Assembly (NCBI GenBank): GCA_002323535.1
Contig: DCQT01000091.1
Span: 1 to 31,944 of the forward strand
DNA from: Bacteriovoracaceae bacterium UBA1511
GTDB lineage: Bacteria > Bdellovibrionota > Bacteriovoracia > Bacteriovoracales > Bacteriovoracaceae
DNA: 31,944 nucleotides
Reading direction: 5' to 3'
The notes below the pieces were generated by a model. The model was not told the origin of the DNA and did not search any database. It saw nothing but the letters and a program-made list of their open reading frames with translations. Below, piece by piece: positions 14,475-22,601 of this stretch (within the stretch, counting starts at the first letter, position 1; the number at the start of each line of letters is the position of its first letter). The translations under genes and the position numbers were made by a program.

Positions 14475-16181
14475 ATGACGTATCAGGTTTTAGCTAGAAA
14501 ATGGAGGCCAAGCACTTTTGACCAAGTTTTAGGTCAAAATCATGTCATTAGGTCATTGAAAAATTCAGTATCATCGAGACGACTTGCTCAATCATACTTG
14601 CTTTCTGGCACTAGGGGGATAGGGAAAACGACAATTGCCCGTATAATGGCAAAAGCTCTTCGTTGTGAAAATTTAACTGAAAATAATAATCCATGTAATA
14701 CTTGTGAGTCGTGTCGAGACATAGATTCAGGATCATCTTTAGATGTTATCGAAGTTGACGGTGCATCAAATAACTCAGTTGAAAATGTTCGCGAGCTTAC
14801 TTCCACGTTGCAATATGCTCCGACCTTTGGTGAAAAAAGAGTTGCGATTATTGACGAAGTTCATATGTTATCGACCAGTGCTTTCAATGCTTTACTTAAA
14901 ACGCTTGAAGAGCCTCCAGCTCATGTGACTTTTATTTTTGCTACGACTGAGCCTAATAAAATTCCTAAAACGGTTTTATCCAGAGTACAGCAATTTGATT
15001 TAAGAGATATAAAAAACTCTGATATGAAAGACCAGCTAGGCATAATTTCCAAAGAAGAAGGCTTCACATTGGAAGGAGGAGTTGAAGAGACCCTGTGTGG
15101 TTTGGCCAATGGTTCGATGAGAGATCTTTTGTCTATTGTTGAGCAACTTCTTCTTTATAGTGAAGACCAAAGAATAACAGAACTAACGGTCCGAGAGTCT
15201 CTCGGTATTATTGAGAAAGCGAAAGTAAGACTGTTAACAAGTTACGTATATCAAGAAAAACTTAATGAACTAGTTGAAGAGCTACGTGATATTTTTGAAA
15301 GTAATATTGATCTCGAGCATTTGGTTTTTTCTATATGTGAAAACTTTTATGATAAATTGCAAAATGCTTTAAGTGGTAACTCTAGTGAAGAGCACTTTAT
15401 TTTTGAATCTTTTTCGAAGGACTCCGCTTACATTTTAAACTCAATTTCTCCAGAACTTAGTTTTAAGGCATTAATGATTAAGCTTGCCAAAAGATCAGAC
15501 TATTTTAAGTCAGGAGGAATGAGATTAAAAAATACAGCAGGGGTTCAGGCGGCAGATGTTAAAAAAGAAGTTTTAGAATCTTCAAAAAAGGTAGTTTCTG
15601 AAAATGAAAAAACAATCGTCAAAGAGAAGTTTTCAGCGCTTAAAGAACAAAGTGTTGCGGAGTCAGCACCAGTATCAATCGAGGAAAACGTTGAACTCAA
15701 ATCTGGTATTGATTTAAAAGGAGAAAGCCTGGGAAACGAGAGTACTCCAGAGGAAAAAACTTGGGAGAGCTTTAGTGAGTGGCTTATGGAAAAGTCGCCT
15801 GCATTAAGTTCAACTATTGAACAAGGTAATTTTACGACAGACCTTGATGTATTTTTTGAAAAATCCTCCGTAACTCTAAAGTTTGAAGAAGAATCAAGTG
15901 TTTTTTATGAGCATATTCAAGAAACAGATGGAGAGAATAAGTTGAAAAAATTCCTTTCTAGGTTTTTTCAAAAGGATGAATCAGAAATTAAGTTGAATGT
16001 CGAACTAATTAAAACGAATGAAGATGAATCATTTAAGTCTATTGCGAATATTAAGGAAGATGAATACCAACAGACTCTTCTCGAAAGAGAGAATAAACTG
16101 AGAGATAGTGAGTTGGTAAAAATGGCACAAGAAATATTTGATACAAAGTTAGATAAGGTAATACCTAATAGGGAGATATAA
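14475..16181 (+). CDS. dnaX: DNA polymerase III subunit gamma/tau
   Basis: Clamp-loader ATPase of the replicase. Start ATG 14475 gives MTYQVLARKWRPSTFDQVLGQ, the family N-terminus, with GAGG 6 bases upstream; an in-frame GTG at 14451 would add eight unconserved residues. Walker A is GTRGIGKTT (45-53), zinc ligands are C64, C74, C77 and C80, Walker B is IIDEVHM (125-131), and sensor 1 with the SRC-like motif VLSRVQQF follows. Residues after about 370 are a charged linker and a short tau-specific region. The 568-residue product is on the short side. A TCA AAA AAG slippery site at codons 370-372 may give a 375-residue gamma-like form. ebfC follows after 1 base. Confidence 0.96.
   Translation: MTYQVLARKWRPSTFDQVLGQNHVIRSLKNSVSSRRLAQSYLLSGTRGIGKTTIARIMAKALRCENLTENNNPCNTCESCRDIDSGSSLDVIEVDGASNNSVENVRELTSTLQYAPTFGEKRVAIIDEVHMLSTSAFNALLKTLEEPPAHVTFIFATTEPNKIPKTVLSRVQQFDLRDIKNSDMKDQLGIISKEEGFTLEGGVEETLCGLANGSMRDLLSIVEQLLLYSEDQRITELTVRESLGIIEKAKVRLLTSYVYQEKLNELVEELRDIFESNIDLEHLVFSICENFYDKLQNALSGNSSEEHFIFESFSKDSAYILNSISPELSFKALMIKLAKRSDYFKSGGMRLKNTAGVQAADVKKEVLESSKKVVSENEKTIVKEKFSALKEQSVAESAPVSIEENVELKSGIDLKGESLGNESTPEEKTWESFSEWLMEKSPALSSTIEQGNFTTDLDVFFEKSSVTLKFEEESSVFYEHIQETDGENKLKKFLSRFFQKDESEIKLNVELIKTNEDESFKSIANIKEDEYQQTLLERENKLRDSELVKMAQEIFDTKLDKVIPNREI
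15584..15636 (+). promoter_or_regulatory. candidate programmed -1 frameshift signal in dnaX
   Basis: The heptamer A AAA AAG (15584-15590) lies in the reading frame used by the Escherichia coli dnaX site. Seven bases later, CTGAAAA (15598-15604) can pair with TTTTCAG (15630-15636), a 7-bp stem with a 25-base loop. After a -1 shift the next codons are GGT AGT TTC TGA, stopping at 15601. No strong upstream Shine-Dalgarno-like stimulator is seen. Confidence 0.5.
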
Positions 16182-16182
16182 T

Positions 16183-16500
16183 ATGGCAAAAAATCCGATG
16201 GGAAATATTTTAAAGCAAGCTCAACAAATGCAGCAAAAAGTATCGATGCTTCAAAAAGAACTCGAGACACGAGAGATGGAAGTTTCATCTGCTGGAGATG
16301 CGATTAAAATAAAAATAAATGGTAAACAAGAAATTTTAGATCTCAAGATAGATCCAGAGTGTATCGACCCAAATGATCATGAAATGCTAGAAGAAATAGT
16401 AAAAACTGCTGTAAATAAAGCGGTAAAAGAGTCTCAGGATATGGTTTCGGGGGCGATGTCCAAAGTTACTGGTGGTTTAAATATACCGGGACTATTTTAA
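16183..16500 (+). CDS. ebfC: YbaB/EbfC family nucleoid-associated protein
   Basis: A 105-residue DNA-binding protein, a homodimer with tweezer-like helices. Typical features are the N-terminal MGNILKQAQQMQQKVSMLQKELETREMEVSSAGD, a beta-strand segment IKIKINGKQEILDLKIDPE, and a C-terminal helix ending in GGLNIPGLF. It has GGGAG 7 bases before the ATG and starts 1 base after the dnaX stop. The dnaX-ebfC-recR order is widely conserved, linking it to recombination and repair or replication. Confidence 0.95.
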   Translation: MAKNPMGNILKQAQQMQQKVSMLQKELETREMEVSSAGDAIKIKINGKQEILDLKIDPECIDPNDHEMLEEIVKTAVNKAVKESQDMVSGAMSKVTGGLNIPGLF

Positions 16501-16513
16501 GCTAAGGTTTTTT

Positions 16514-17107
16514 ATGGAGCTGCCTGAAAAAATTTTGAATACCGTTGAAAGTTTCTCAAAACTGCCTGGCGTTGGAAGAAAAACAGCAACTCGCCAAGTT
16601 TTGCAAATGACCAAGTGGGAAGCACCCGCATTGGATTCTTTTTCCAGGTCAGTTTCTGAGCTTCAAAGTCTAAAGAGGTGTGAGGATTGTGGTTTTTTCT
16701 CAGAAAGCAAATTGTGTAGTATTTGCCTGGACCAGGACAGAGCATCTGCAGGTGTTCTTTGTATCGTCGAGGAAGTCACCGATTGCATGGCCATTGAAAA
16801 GTCACAAGCTTTTAAGGGAATGTACCATGTACTAGGAGGGGTTTTAAATCCCATGCTCGGTGTTGGACCTGGAAGCTTAAGGTTTGAAAACTTAAGCTCT
16901 AGAATTAAAAAACACAATATAACCGAAGTCATTTTGGCATTAAACCCTTCTGTTGAGGGAGATGCGACGTGTTCCTACATTAAAGAAGTAATCCCTGAGA
17001 ATGTGAAGGTAGACAGAATAGGTTTTGGCATTCCGATTGGAGGTAGTTTAGAATATTTAGATTCAATGACAATTTCTAAAGCACTAGAAAATAAAAAATT
17101 GTTATGA
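16514..17107 (+). CDS. recR: Recombination mediator protein RecR
   Basis: Works with RecO (and RecF) in loading RecA at single-stranded gaps. The 197-residue length is standard. The N-terminal helix-hairpin-helix is FSKLPGVGRKTATRQVL (14-30). The zinc finger uses C56, C59, C68 and C71. The Toprim domain starts at LCIVEEVTDCMAIE, and the conserved YHVLGG-x-LNPMLGVGP follows. Its stop overlaps the first possible start of the roadblock gene as ATGA, so it is in the dnaX operon. Confidence 0.96.
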   Translation: MELPEKILNTVESFSKLPGVGRKTATRQVLQMTKWEAPALDSFSRSVSELQSLKRCEDCGFFSESKLCSICLDQDRASAGVLCIVEEVTDCMAIEKSQAFKGMYHVLGGVLNPMLGVGPGSLRFENLSSRIKKHNITEVILALNPSVEGDATCSYIKEVIPENVKVDRIGFGIPIGGSLEYLDSMTISKALENKKLL

Positions 17108-17118
17108 CAGGGAAAACG

Positions 17119-17595
17119 ATGAAGACCACTCGTCCAAAAATAATTGATGCAATTGAGGCTAACTTAGATTTGTTCTCATCGGATGCGGTTAATATTGTAA
17201 TTACTCGACCAGACGGATTAGTCATTTGGGAGAATTTAAAAGATAAACAAAGAGTGCAAGAGCTAGGTGCCTTAGGCTGTGGACTGTGGCAGTCAGCTTC
17301 CACGTTGGCCAAGTTTACAGGAAATAATTCTTTGAATTCAACACTTGTCTTTGGTTCAAGTGCAGATGGCCTGTATGCAAACAATGTAAAAATAGCCGAT
17401 CACGAATACATTATTTTTATGGTCTATAAAAACTGTATGAACCCAGCAAAACTTAAACTTAAATTTAGATCTCTTCGACAACAGGTAGAGGACTTTTTGT
17501 TTTTTGAAAAAGAAGAAGAGACGAACAACGATAAAATATTTAGCGATATAACAGACAAAGAGGTGGATGATCTCTTTTCTTTTTCCGAGGTGTAG
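17119..17595 (+). CDS. Roadblock/LC7-like protein, putative MglA partner
   Basis: 158 residues from ATG 17119, chosen because AGGGA lies 5 bases before it; an ATG at 17104 overlapping the recR stop is the alternative (163 residues). The region AVNIVITRPDGLVIWENL then LGALGCGLWQSASTLAKF and NSTLVFGSSADGLYANNV fits the short alpha/beta Roadblock/LC7 fold, which forms homodimers that act on small GTPases, as MglB does for MglA. A charged tail of about 40 residues ends in DKEVDDLFSFSEV. The gene directly abuts the MglA gene (no gap), supporting a GTPase-regulator pair. It could be an MglB-like GAP or an effector; identity to MglB is not clear from sequence alone. Confidence 0.65.
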   Translation: MKTTRPKIIDAIEANLDLFSSDAVNIVITRPDGLVIWENLKDKQRVQELGALGCGLWQSASTLAKFTGNNSLNSTLVFGSSADGLYANNVKIADHEYIIFMVYKNCMNPAKLKLKFRSLRQQVEDFLFFEKEEETNNDKIFSDITDKEVDDLFSFSEV

Positions 17596-18186
17596 ATGTC
17601 ATTTGTTAATTACCAAACAAAAGAAATTAATTGTAAGATTGTTTACTACGGTCCTGGCTTGGGTGGAAAGACGACAAATATACAACATATATATTCCAAG
17701 ACGGCCGGTAAAAACAAAGGCGAGATGGTTAGCTTAAACACAGAAAATGAGAGAACTTTGTTTTTTGACTTTTTACCACTCGACTTGGGTGAAATAAGAG
17801 GTTTTAAGACGAGGCTTCACCTCTACACTGTTCCTGGCCAGGTGTTTTATGAAGCCAGTAGGAAGTTAATTCTTCGAGGTGTTGATGGAGTTGTTTTTGT
17901 TGCAGATTCACAGATTGAAAAATTTGATTCGAACATGCAGAGCTTTGAAAGCTTAAAAGATAATTTATCTGAGCAGGGTTATGATCTGAAAAAAGTGCCT
18001 CTCGTAATGCAGTGGAACAAAAGAGACCTTCCTAATGTTTCACCTATTTCAGAGCTTGAGCGATCACTCAATAACTTTGACTTTCCGGCTTTTGAAGCCT
18101 CAGCTTTGTCAGGAGAAGGTGTTTTCGAAACATTAAAAATGGTTTCAAAACTTGTCTTGATGAACGTAAAGGGCAGCGTTCTTTAA
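17596..18186 (+). CDS. mglA: MglA-type Ras-like GTPase (cell polarity)
   Basis: A 196-residue small GTPase of the MglA family, a polarity switch for motility and, in Bdellovibrio, for prey entry. The P-loop is YYGPGLGGKTTN (17-28), with the extended GPGLGGKTT form typical of MglA. TENERTLFFDFLP (49-61) is the switch I region, LYTVPGQVFY (76-85) carries the G3 motif with TVPGQ in place of DTAGQ (characteristic of the family), and NKRD (141-144) is G4. Start ATG follows the previous stop without a gap. The last 4 bases overlap the convergent hydrolase gene. Confidence 0.92.
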   Translation: MSFVNYQTKEINCKIVYYGPGLGGKTTNIQHIYSKTAGKNKGEMVSLNTENERTLFFDFLPLDLGEIRGFKTRLHLYTVPGQVFYEASRKLILRGVDGVVFVADSQIEKFDSNMQSFESLKDNLSEQGYDLKKVPLVMQWNKRDLPNVSPISELERSLNNFDFPAFEASALSGEGVFETLKMVSKLVLMNVKGSVL

Positions 18187-19376
18187 ATTAAATTTACATA
18201 TTTTAGAAAAATAATGTGGGTTAAAATTAAAGATTCTTGTGCATAACCTGAAGACCTTGCGCCTATTAAGTGATGCCCTTTGATTACTCCAAGGTTAATA
18301 CTCTTGAAGTAGTCAGGGAAAAAAGCACTATCAATATCTACAACCCCATCGTTATTTTTTGAAGATGCAAAAAGTATCTTTGTGGCCACCATATATAAGT
18401 GAGCTTCGTACCATTCAGCTTCTAAGCCTAATGAGGTATAGAATGGTGTTTGGGGTAAGTTGTGATAATTTTCGTGAAACCACTTTCCTTGATTGTCGGA
18501 ATCAAGACTTTTGAGAAAGTCTTTTTTTAGTAGGTCCCTGTCAGAGAGAATTTTCTGAGAAAATTCTAGCGGGCTTAAGTTCTGAAGGTATTTTACCGTT
18601 CTAAAAAGTTTAGAATTTAAGTGTGGAGATCCCAAAATTGGCGACGCAATGGTTGAAACTCCCGCAATATGTTTCTCCGACCAGTCTTTGTTTTTGTGCA
18701 TGAAATGTAAGGAGTCAATACCTCCTTTGGAGTATGCAATTATCCAAAGTTTCTCATCTGGATTTTGTTCAATATAAGAAAAAAGTTTGTCTTCCAAAAG
18801 AGTGCAGTTGTAGGCAGAGCCTTCAAATCCGTGAGTGTCGGCTACTATGTATTTAAGCCCGCATAATTTGGCTGCGTGGGAGACGCCTCTTTCAAACGCA
18901 GCTGTTTTGTATATTTCATTAAATACTCCACTTACCAAAACTATCGTAGGGAAGATCTTAGGGAAAGATAAGGGGGAAGAATAACTTGGATGATGGTGAG
19001 CGTAGTCTAGCTCCGTGTAAATTGCTTGAAAAATTTGTTGCAAAGAAAACTCATCATCAGGCAATCTAACATTTTTTGATACTTTATCAATAATAACGTG
19101 CCAGTCATCTTCGTCTATAATTTGATTTTTATTCCCTTTGAAGCCAGTAAGTGTCGTAAGTAGCTTTAAGTAGGAGTTAAAAATCCATGCGGATGAACCC
19201 ACAAGGTCCTTAGAAAATTGAACGATACTTGGGACAGAGGGAGAATTTAGAATTTTTACAAACGACTCACTTACTTCCTCTGTCGAAACAATTATACTTT
19301 CTTGCAAAGAGTCTGAAGATCTTTTTGATCTTAAAAAATAGTTTTTTATACGATTAGAAATTGTTAATTTTTTCAA
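18183..19376 (-). CDS. Alpha/beta-hydrolase fold protein, putative lipase/esterase
   Basis: A 397-residue protein with no clear signal peptide. Residues 142-330 look like an alpha/beta hydrolase: a strand PTIVLVSGVFNEIY with an oxyanion-type turn, then WIIAYSKGGID (211-221) as the nucleophile elbow with S216 (AxSxG instead of GxSxG), and a following strand VSTIASPILGSPH. A candidate acid is in DGVVDIDSAFFPD and a candidate histidine in VIKGHHLIG near the C-terminus. The first 130 residues are not recognised. It may act on lipids or be an acyltransferase-like relative. It is convergent with mglA (4-base overlap) and divergent from rsmH. Confidence 0.65.
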   Translation of the reverse strand: MKKLTISNRIKNYFLRSKRSSDSLQESIIVSTEEVSESFVKILNSPSVPSIVQFSKDLVGSSAWIFNSYLKLLTTLTGFKGNKNQIIDEDDWHVIIDKVSKNVRLPDDEFSLQQIFQAIYTELDYAHHHPSYSSPLSFPKIFPTIVLVSGVFNEIYKTAAFERGVSHAAKLCGLKYIVADTHGFEGSAYNCTLLEDKLFSYIEQNPDEKLWIIAYSKGGIDSLHFMHKNKDWSEKHIAGVSTIASPILGSPHLNSKLFRTVKYLQNLSPLEFSQKILSDRDLLKKDFLKSLDSDNQGKWFHENYHNLPQTPFYTSLGLEAEWYEAHLYMVATKILFASSKNNDGVVDIDSAFFPDYFKSINLGVIKGHHLIGARSSGYAQESLILTHIIFLKYVNLI

Positions 19377-19454
19377 AATTTACCAATTTAGTTGATATTG
19401 TATTATATCTTCTATTCAAAACCGATGTAAATAAATATCAACTTGGGGTGATTT

Positions 19455-20378
19455 GTGGAATTTAAGGGTCATGAAACAGTGATGAAAAACGAGCTTGTAG
19501 AATGCCTTATCGGTAATGAGACGGGCGGAAGTGACCTTGTTTTTTTCGATTTAACCCTAGGTGGAGGAGGCCATTCTTTTGAGCTATTAAAACGCTCTCC
19601 ATTGGCCAAAGTTGTAGCGATTGACCAAGATGAGGATGCACTTGCGAATGCATTGGCTTTTTTTAAAGAGAAAGGACTATTAGACAGAATCAAGTTAGTG
19701 CGATCGAACTTCTCTAATTTTCCATTAATTTTGAAGGAATCTAAAAACTTTATTGGTGAAAGTAAAATAGCCGGTGTTATGGCAGACATAGGTGTTTCTT
19801 CTCATCAGTTTGACGAAGGGAAGAGAGGTTTCTCTTTTAGGTTTGATGGGCCTTTAGATATGAGAATGAATTATACAAGTAATCTTGAGACTGCCTCTGA
19901 CGTAATAAATGAATATGATAAGGAAAGTCTTGTGGAAATATTTAAAAAATATGGCGAAGAAAAGCTAGCTGATCGAATTGCTGAGAATATCTGTGATCGG
20001 CGTGCTAAGCAAAAAATTACTACTACCAAAGAATTAGAAAATATTGTTTTTCACTCTTATCCAAAAAAGTGGAGATATGGTAGGACCCATCCTGCTACAA
20101 AGGTGTTCCAGGCATTACGCATATTTGTAAATAAAGAATTGGAGGTTCTTGAAAGCATGATACCTCAAGCGATAAGTGCACTCTCAACTGGTGGCAGGTT
20201 GGGAATTATAACGTTCCACTCGTTGGAAGATAGAATTGTGAAACATTCATTTAGAGATTTTGACAAAAATGAGCAGGTAAAACTCCTTCAAAGGAAGCCT
20301 TTAATTCCCTCTGACGACGAAATTAGTATGAACCCACGCTCAAGAAGTGCTAAACTAAGGGTTGTAACTAAATTGTAA
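19455..20378 (+). CDS. rsmH: 16S rRNA m4C1402 methyltransferase
   Basis: Methylates N4 of C1402 in the ribosomal P site. The 307-residue length is standard. GHETVMKNELVECL is the family start, supporting GTG 19455, which has GGGGTG 5 bases upstream. The SAM-binding segment FDLTLGGGGHSFELL and VVAIDQDEDAL follow; DIGVSSHQFDEGKRGFSFR and PLDMRMN are diagnostic, as is the C-terminal TFHSLEDRIVK. It opens the dcw cluster here. No mraZ is seen in the 78-base upstream gap, where mraZ commonly precedes rsmH. Confidence 0.96.
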   Translation: MEFKGHETVMKNELVECLIGNETGGSDLVFFDLTLGGGGHSFELLKRSPLAKVVAIDQDEDALANALAFFKEKGLLDRIKLVRSNFSNFPLILKESKNFIGESKIAGVMADIGVSSHQFDEGKRGFSFRFDGPLDMRMNYTSNLETASDVINEYDKESLVEIFKKYGEEKLADRIAENICDRRAKQKITTTKELENIVFHSYPKKWRYGRTHPATKVFQALRIFVNKELEVLESMIPQAISALSTGGRLGIITFHSLEDRIVKHSFRDFDKNEQVKLLQRKPLIPSDDEISMNPRSRSAKLRVVTKL

Positions 20379-20403
20379 AAATAATTCTCAAGGAAGAGGA
20401 TCA

Positions 20404-20691
20404 ATGAACAAAGACAATTTAAAAAGTTTTTTCAAAGACTCAGTCACATTATCCATAATGATAACATTCATAATCATTGCTTTCTCAGCTGTTACCTATC
20501 GTATGAGAGGAGTGGAGTTGGATTATGAAAATACAAAAATAAAAAAGCAAAAAAGAGAAACAATCTTAAGGAATAAGAAATTTAAAGCTAAGCGAGCAAA
20601 ACTTTTATCTATTGAAAACCTGAACTCATTTGCTAAAAAGCTTAAGATGTCAGAGCCAAAGCCAAAACAAATAATTGTAATTCCTGAGTAA
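20404..20691 (+). CDS. ftsL: FtsL-like division protein
   Basis: A 95-residue bitopic protein with a short basic cytoplasmic N-terminus, one membrane helix (about residues 14-33) and a charged coiled-coil-like region (about 35-70). The C-terminal LLSIENLNSFAKKLKMSEPKPKQIIVI pattern is typical of FtsL. Its place between rsmH and ftsI supports the call, since FtsL is too divergent for motif-only identification. It would join FtsB/FtsQ in activating FtsWI. A GGAAGAGG element precedes the ATG. Confidence 0.85.
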   Translation: MNKDNLKSFFKDSVTLSIMITFIIIAFSAVTYRMRGVELDYENTKIKKQKRETILRNKKFKAKRAKLLSIENLNSFAKKLKMSEPKPKQIIVIPE

Positions 20692-20696
20692 ATGAA

Positions 20697-22601
20697 ATGA
20701 TTAATTCAAAAATCAAAGTTTCCTTTGTATTTTTATTTTTTGTGATTTTTTCCATTGGACTTATTGCCAGATCAGTTTACCTTCAGATTTTATCAAGGGA
20801 TAAGTTGAGAAGCTATTCTAAGAGTCAAACGATTAGGGAGACAGAGAATTATTCTAACAGAGGCAATATTCTTGATCGGAATTTAAATCCACTTGCAATA
20901 AACCTATCAACCTACTCTATCTTTGCAATGCCAAGCACCTTAGATTCAAAAAATGACCTAGTTTTATTATCAAAAGCTCTTTGGGGTAAAAAAACCAATA
21001 AATATGTCAATAAGGTAGGTAGTCGAAAAAAGTTTACGTGGCTTGAGCGTCAAATGGAGTTAACAAAATCCCAAGTTGAATTTATAAGGAAGCTTAAAGG
21101 TGTTCATCTAGAAAAAACAGCTAAAAGATATTACCCAAATCATGAACTTCTTTCTCAGGTTATAGGATCCGTAGGTGTTGATAATAAAGGATTGTCGGGC
21201 GTTGAATTGAAGTTTGATAACAAATTGAGAGGGAGTGCTGTCAAAACAAAATATGTGAGGGACGCAAAGGGCAGAGCTGTAAAAGTTAAGATGGAAAAAC
21301 CATCAGAGAGTGTGAGTGACTTAATCTTATCAATTGATAAAGATATTCAAGGGTATGTTCAAAAAACTCTAGAAGAGGCAATTGAGAAGTATCAAGCAAT
21401 CTCAGGTGGGGTTGGGGTTATGGATGTCGAGAGCGGTGAAATTCTTGCTATGGCAAATTACCCAACATATGACCCTAATGAAATTAAGCAGGAAGATATT
21501 CCAAGGATGAAAATTCCTTTTGTAAGTGATCCTTTTGAGCCAGGTTCTGTTTTTAAAGTATTTACTGTTGCGAGTGCTCTTGAAAATAACAAAGCTACAA
21601 AGATGACAAATTATTTTTGCGAGAGGGGTTCATACTATGTTGATGGACACCAAATAAATGAAGCAGAGTCTAAAAAAAAATATGAGTGGTTGAGTGTTCA
21701 AGAGATACTAAGGCACAGTTCTAATATTGGAACGACTAAAATTGCCTTCGATTTGGGAATTGACCTTTTACTAAAAGATTTAGTTAAGCTAGGAATCGGG
21801 GCAAAAACTGGGGTAGAGCTTCCTGGAGAATCCAGGGGAATATTTAAGTACTCACAAGAGTCATCCAGAATTAGGTTGAGTAACCTAAGCTTTGGGCAAG
21901 GGGTGGCAACTACAGGAGCACAAATATTGGCCGCCTTTTCAGCAATTGCAAATGGTGGAATATATAAAGAGCCCACTATCATTAAAAATGGGAACTTAAA
22001 TAAGAGCGGAAAAAGAGTTTTTTCAGAAAAAACAATTTCTCAAATAGAGGATATGCTTGTTGATGCTGTCTATAATGGAACAGGTGGTAATGCCAAAATT
22101 GAACATTTTCAAATAGCAGGAAAGACATCAACTGCCCAAAAACCCTCAAAAGGAAAAGGGTATGATGGGTATGTACCGTCATTTATTGGGTACCCGGTTA
22201 ATATAGACAAAAGATTCGTAATTTATGTTTATATAGATTCTCCGAAAGGTTCTAAGTACTACGGAAATTTGGTGGCAGCACCTCTTTTTAAGAAGATTGC
22301 AAGCTATATAATTTACAAAGACAAAAAACATTTTAAATATGCGATTAATAAAAGTAATGAAAGAGCAAAAAGTGATAGTGTTAGATTAAGACAATCGTCT
22401 AAAAGAGTCGTTAAAAAAGGTTTTATGCCAAATCTAATTGGACTGGATAAAAAAAGTGCGTCAACAATACTTAGTGATTTAAAAATTAAAACAAAAATAT
22501 CTGGAATTGGGATCGTTCATTCACAATCAATTCAGCCTGGGGTAAAATACGCGCGAGATGCAAAAGTAGAAATTATCTTAAAGCGCCCTGTTTATGAGTA
22601 A
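20697..22601 (+). CDS. ftsI: Septal penicillin-binding protein (transpeptidase) with PASTA domain
   Basis: Cross-links septal peptidoglycan in the periplasm. A membrane anchor spans residues 8-28. An N-terminal pedestal domain, with RGNILDRNLNPLAINLSTYSI at about 55-75, precedes the transpeptidase. The SxxK motif is in EPGSVFKVFT, SxN is in RHSSNIGTTK, and the third motif reads AGKTSTAQK, so the usual KTG is KTS. Residues about 575-634 form one PASTA domain (FMPNLIGLDKKSASTILSDL). The 634-residue length fits a class B PBP plus PASTA. It overlaps murE by 8 bases. Confidence 0.94.
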   Translation: MINSKIKVSFVFLFFVIFSIGLIARSVYLQILSRDKLRSYSKSQTIRETENYSNRGNILDRNLNPLAINLSTYSIFAMPSTLDSKNDLVLLSKALWGKKTNKYVNKVGSRKKFTWLERQMELTKSQVEFIRKLKGVHLEKTAKRYYPNHELLSQVIGSVGVDNKGLSGVELKFDNKLRGSAVKTKYVRDAKGRAVKVKMEKPSESVSDLILSIDKDIQGYVQKTLEEAIEKYQAISGGVGVMDVESGEILAMANYPTYDPNEIKQEDIPRMKIPFVSDPFEPGSVFKVFTVASALENNKATKMTNYFCERGSYYVDGHQINEAESKKKYEWLSVQEILRHSSNIGTTKIAFDLGIDLLLKDLVKLGIGAKTGVELPGESRGIFKYSQESSRIRLSNLSFGQGVATTGAQILAAFSAIANGGIYKEPTIIKNGNLNKSGKRVFSEKTISQIEDMLVDAVYNGTGGNAKIEHFQIAGKTSTAQKPSKGKGYDGYVPSFIGYPVNIDKRFVIYVYIDSPKGSKYYGNLVAAPLFKKIASYIIYKDKKHFKYAINKSNERAKSDSVRLRQSSKRVVKKGFMPNLIGLDKKSASTILSDLKIKTKISGIGIVHSQSIQPGVKYARDAKVEIILKRPVYE

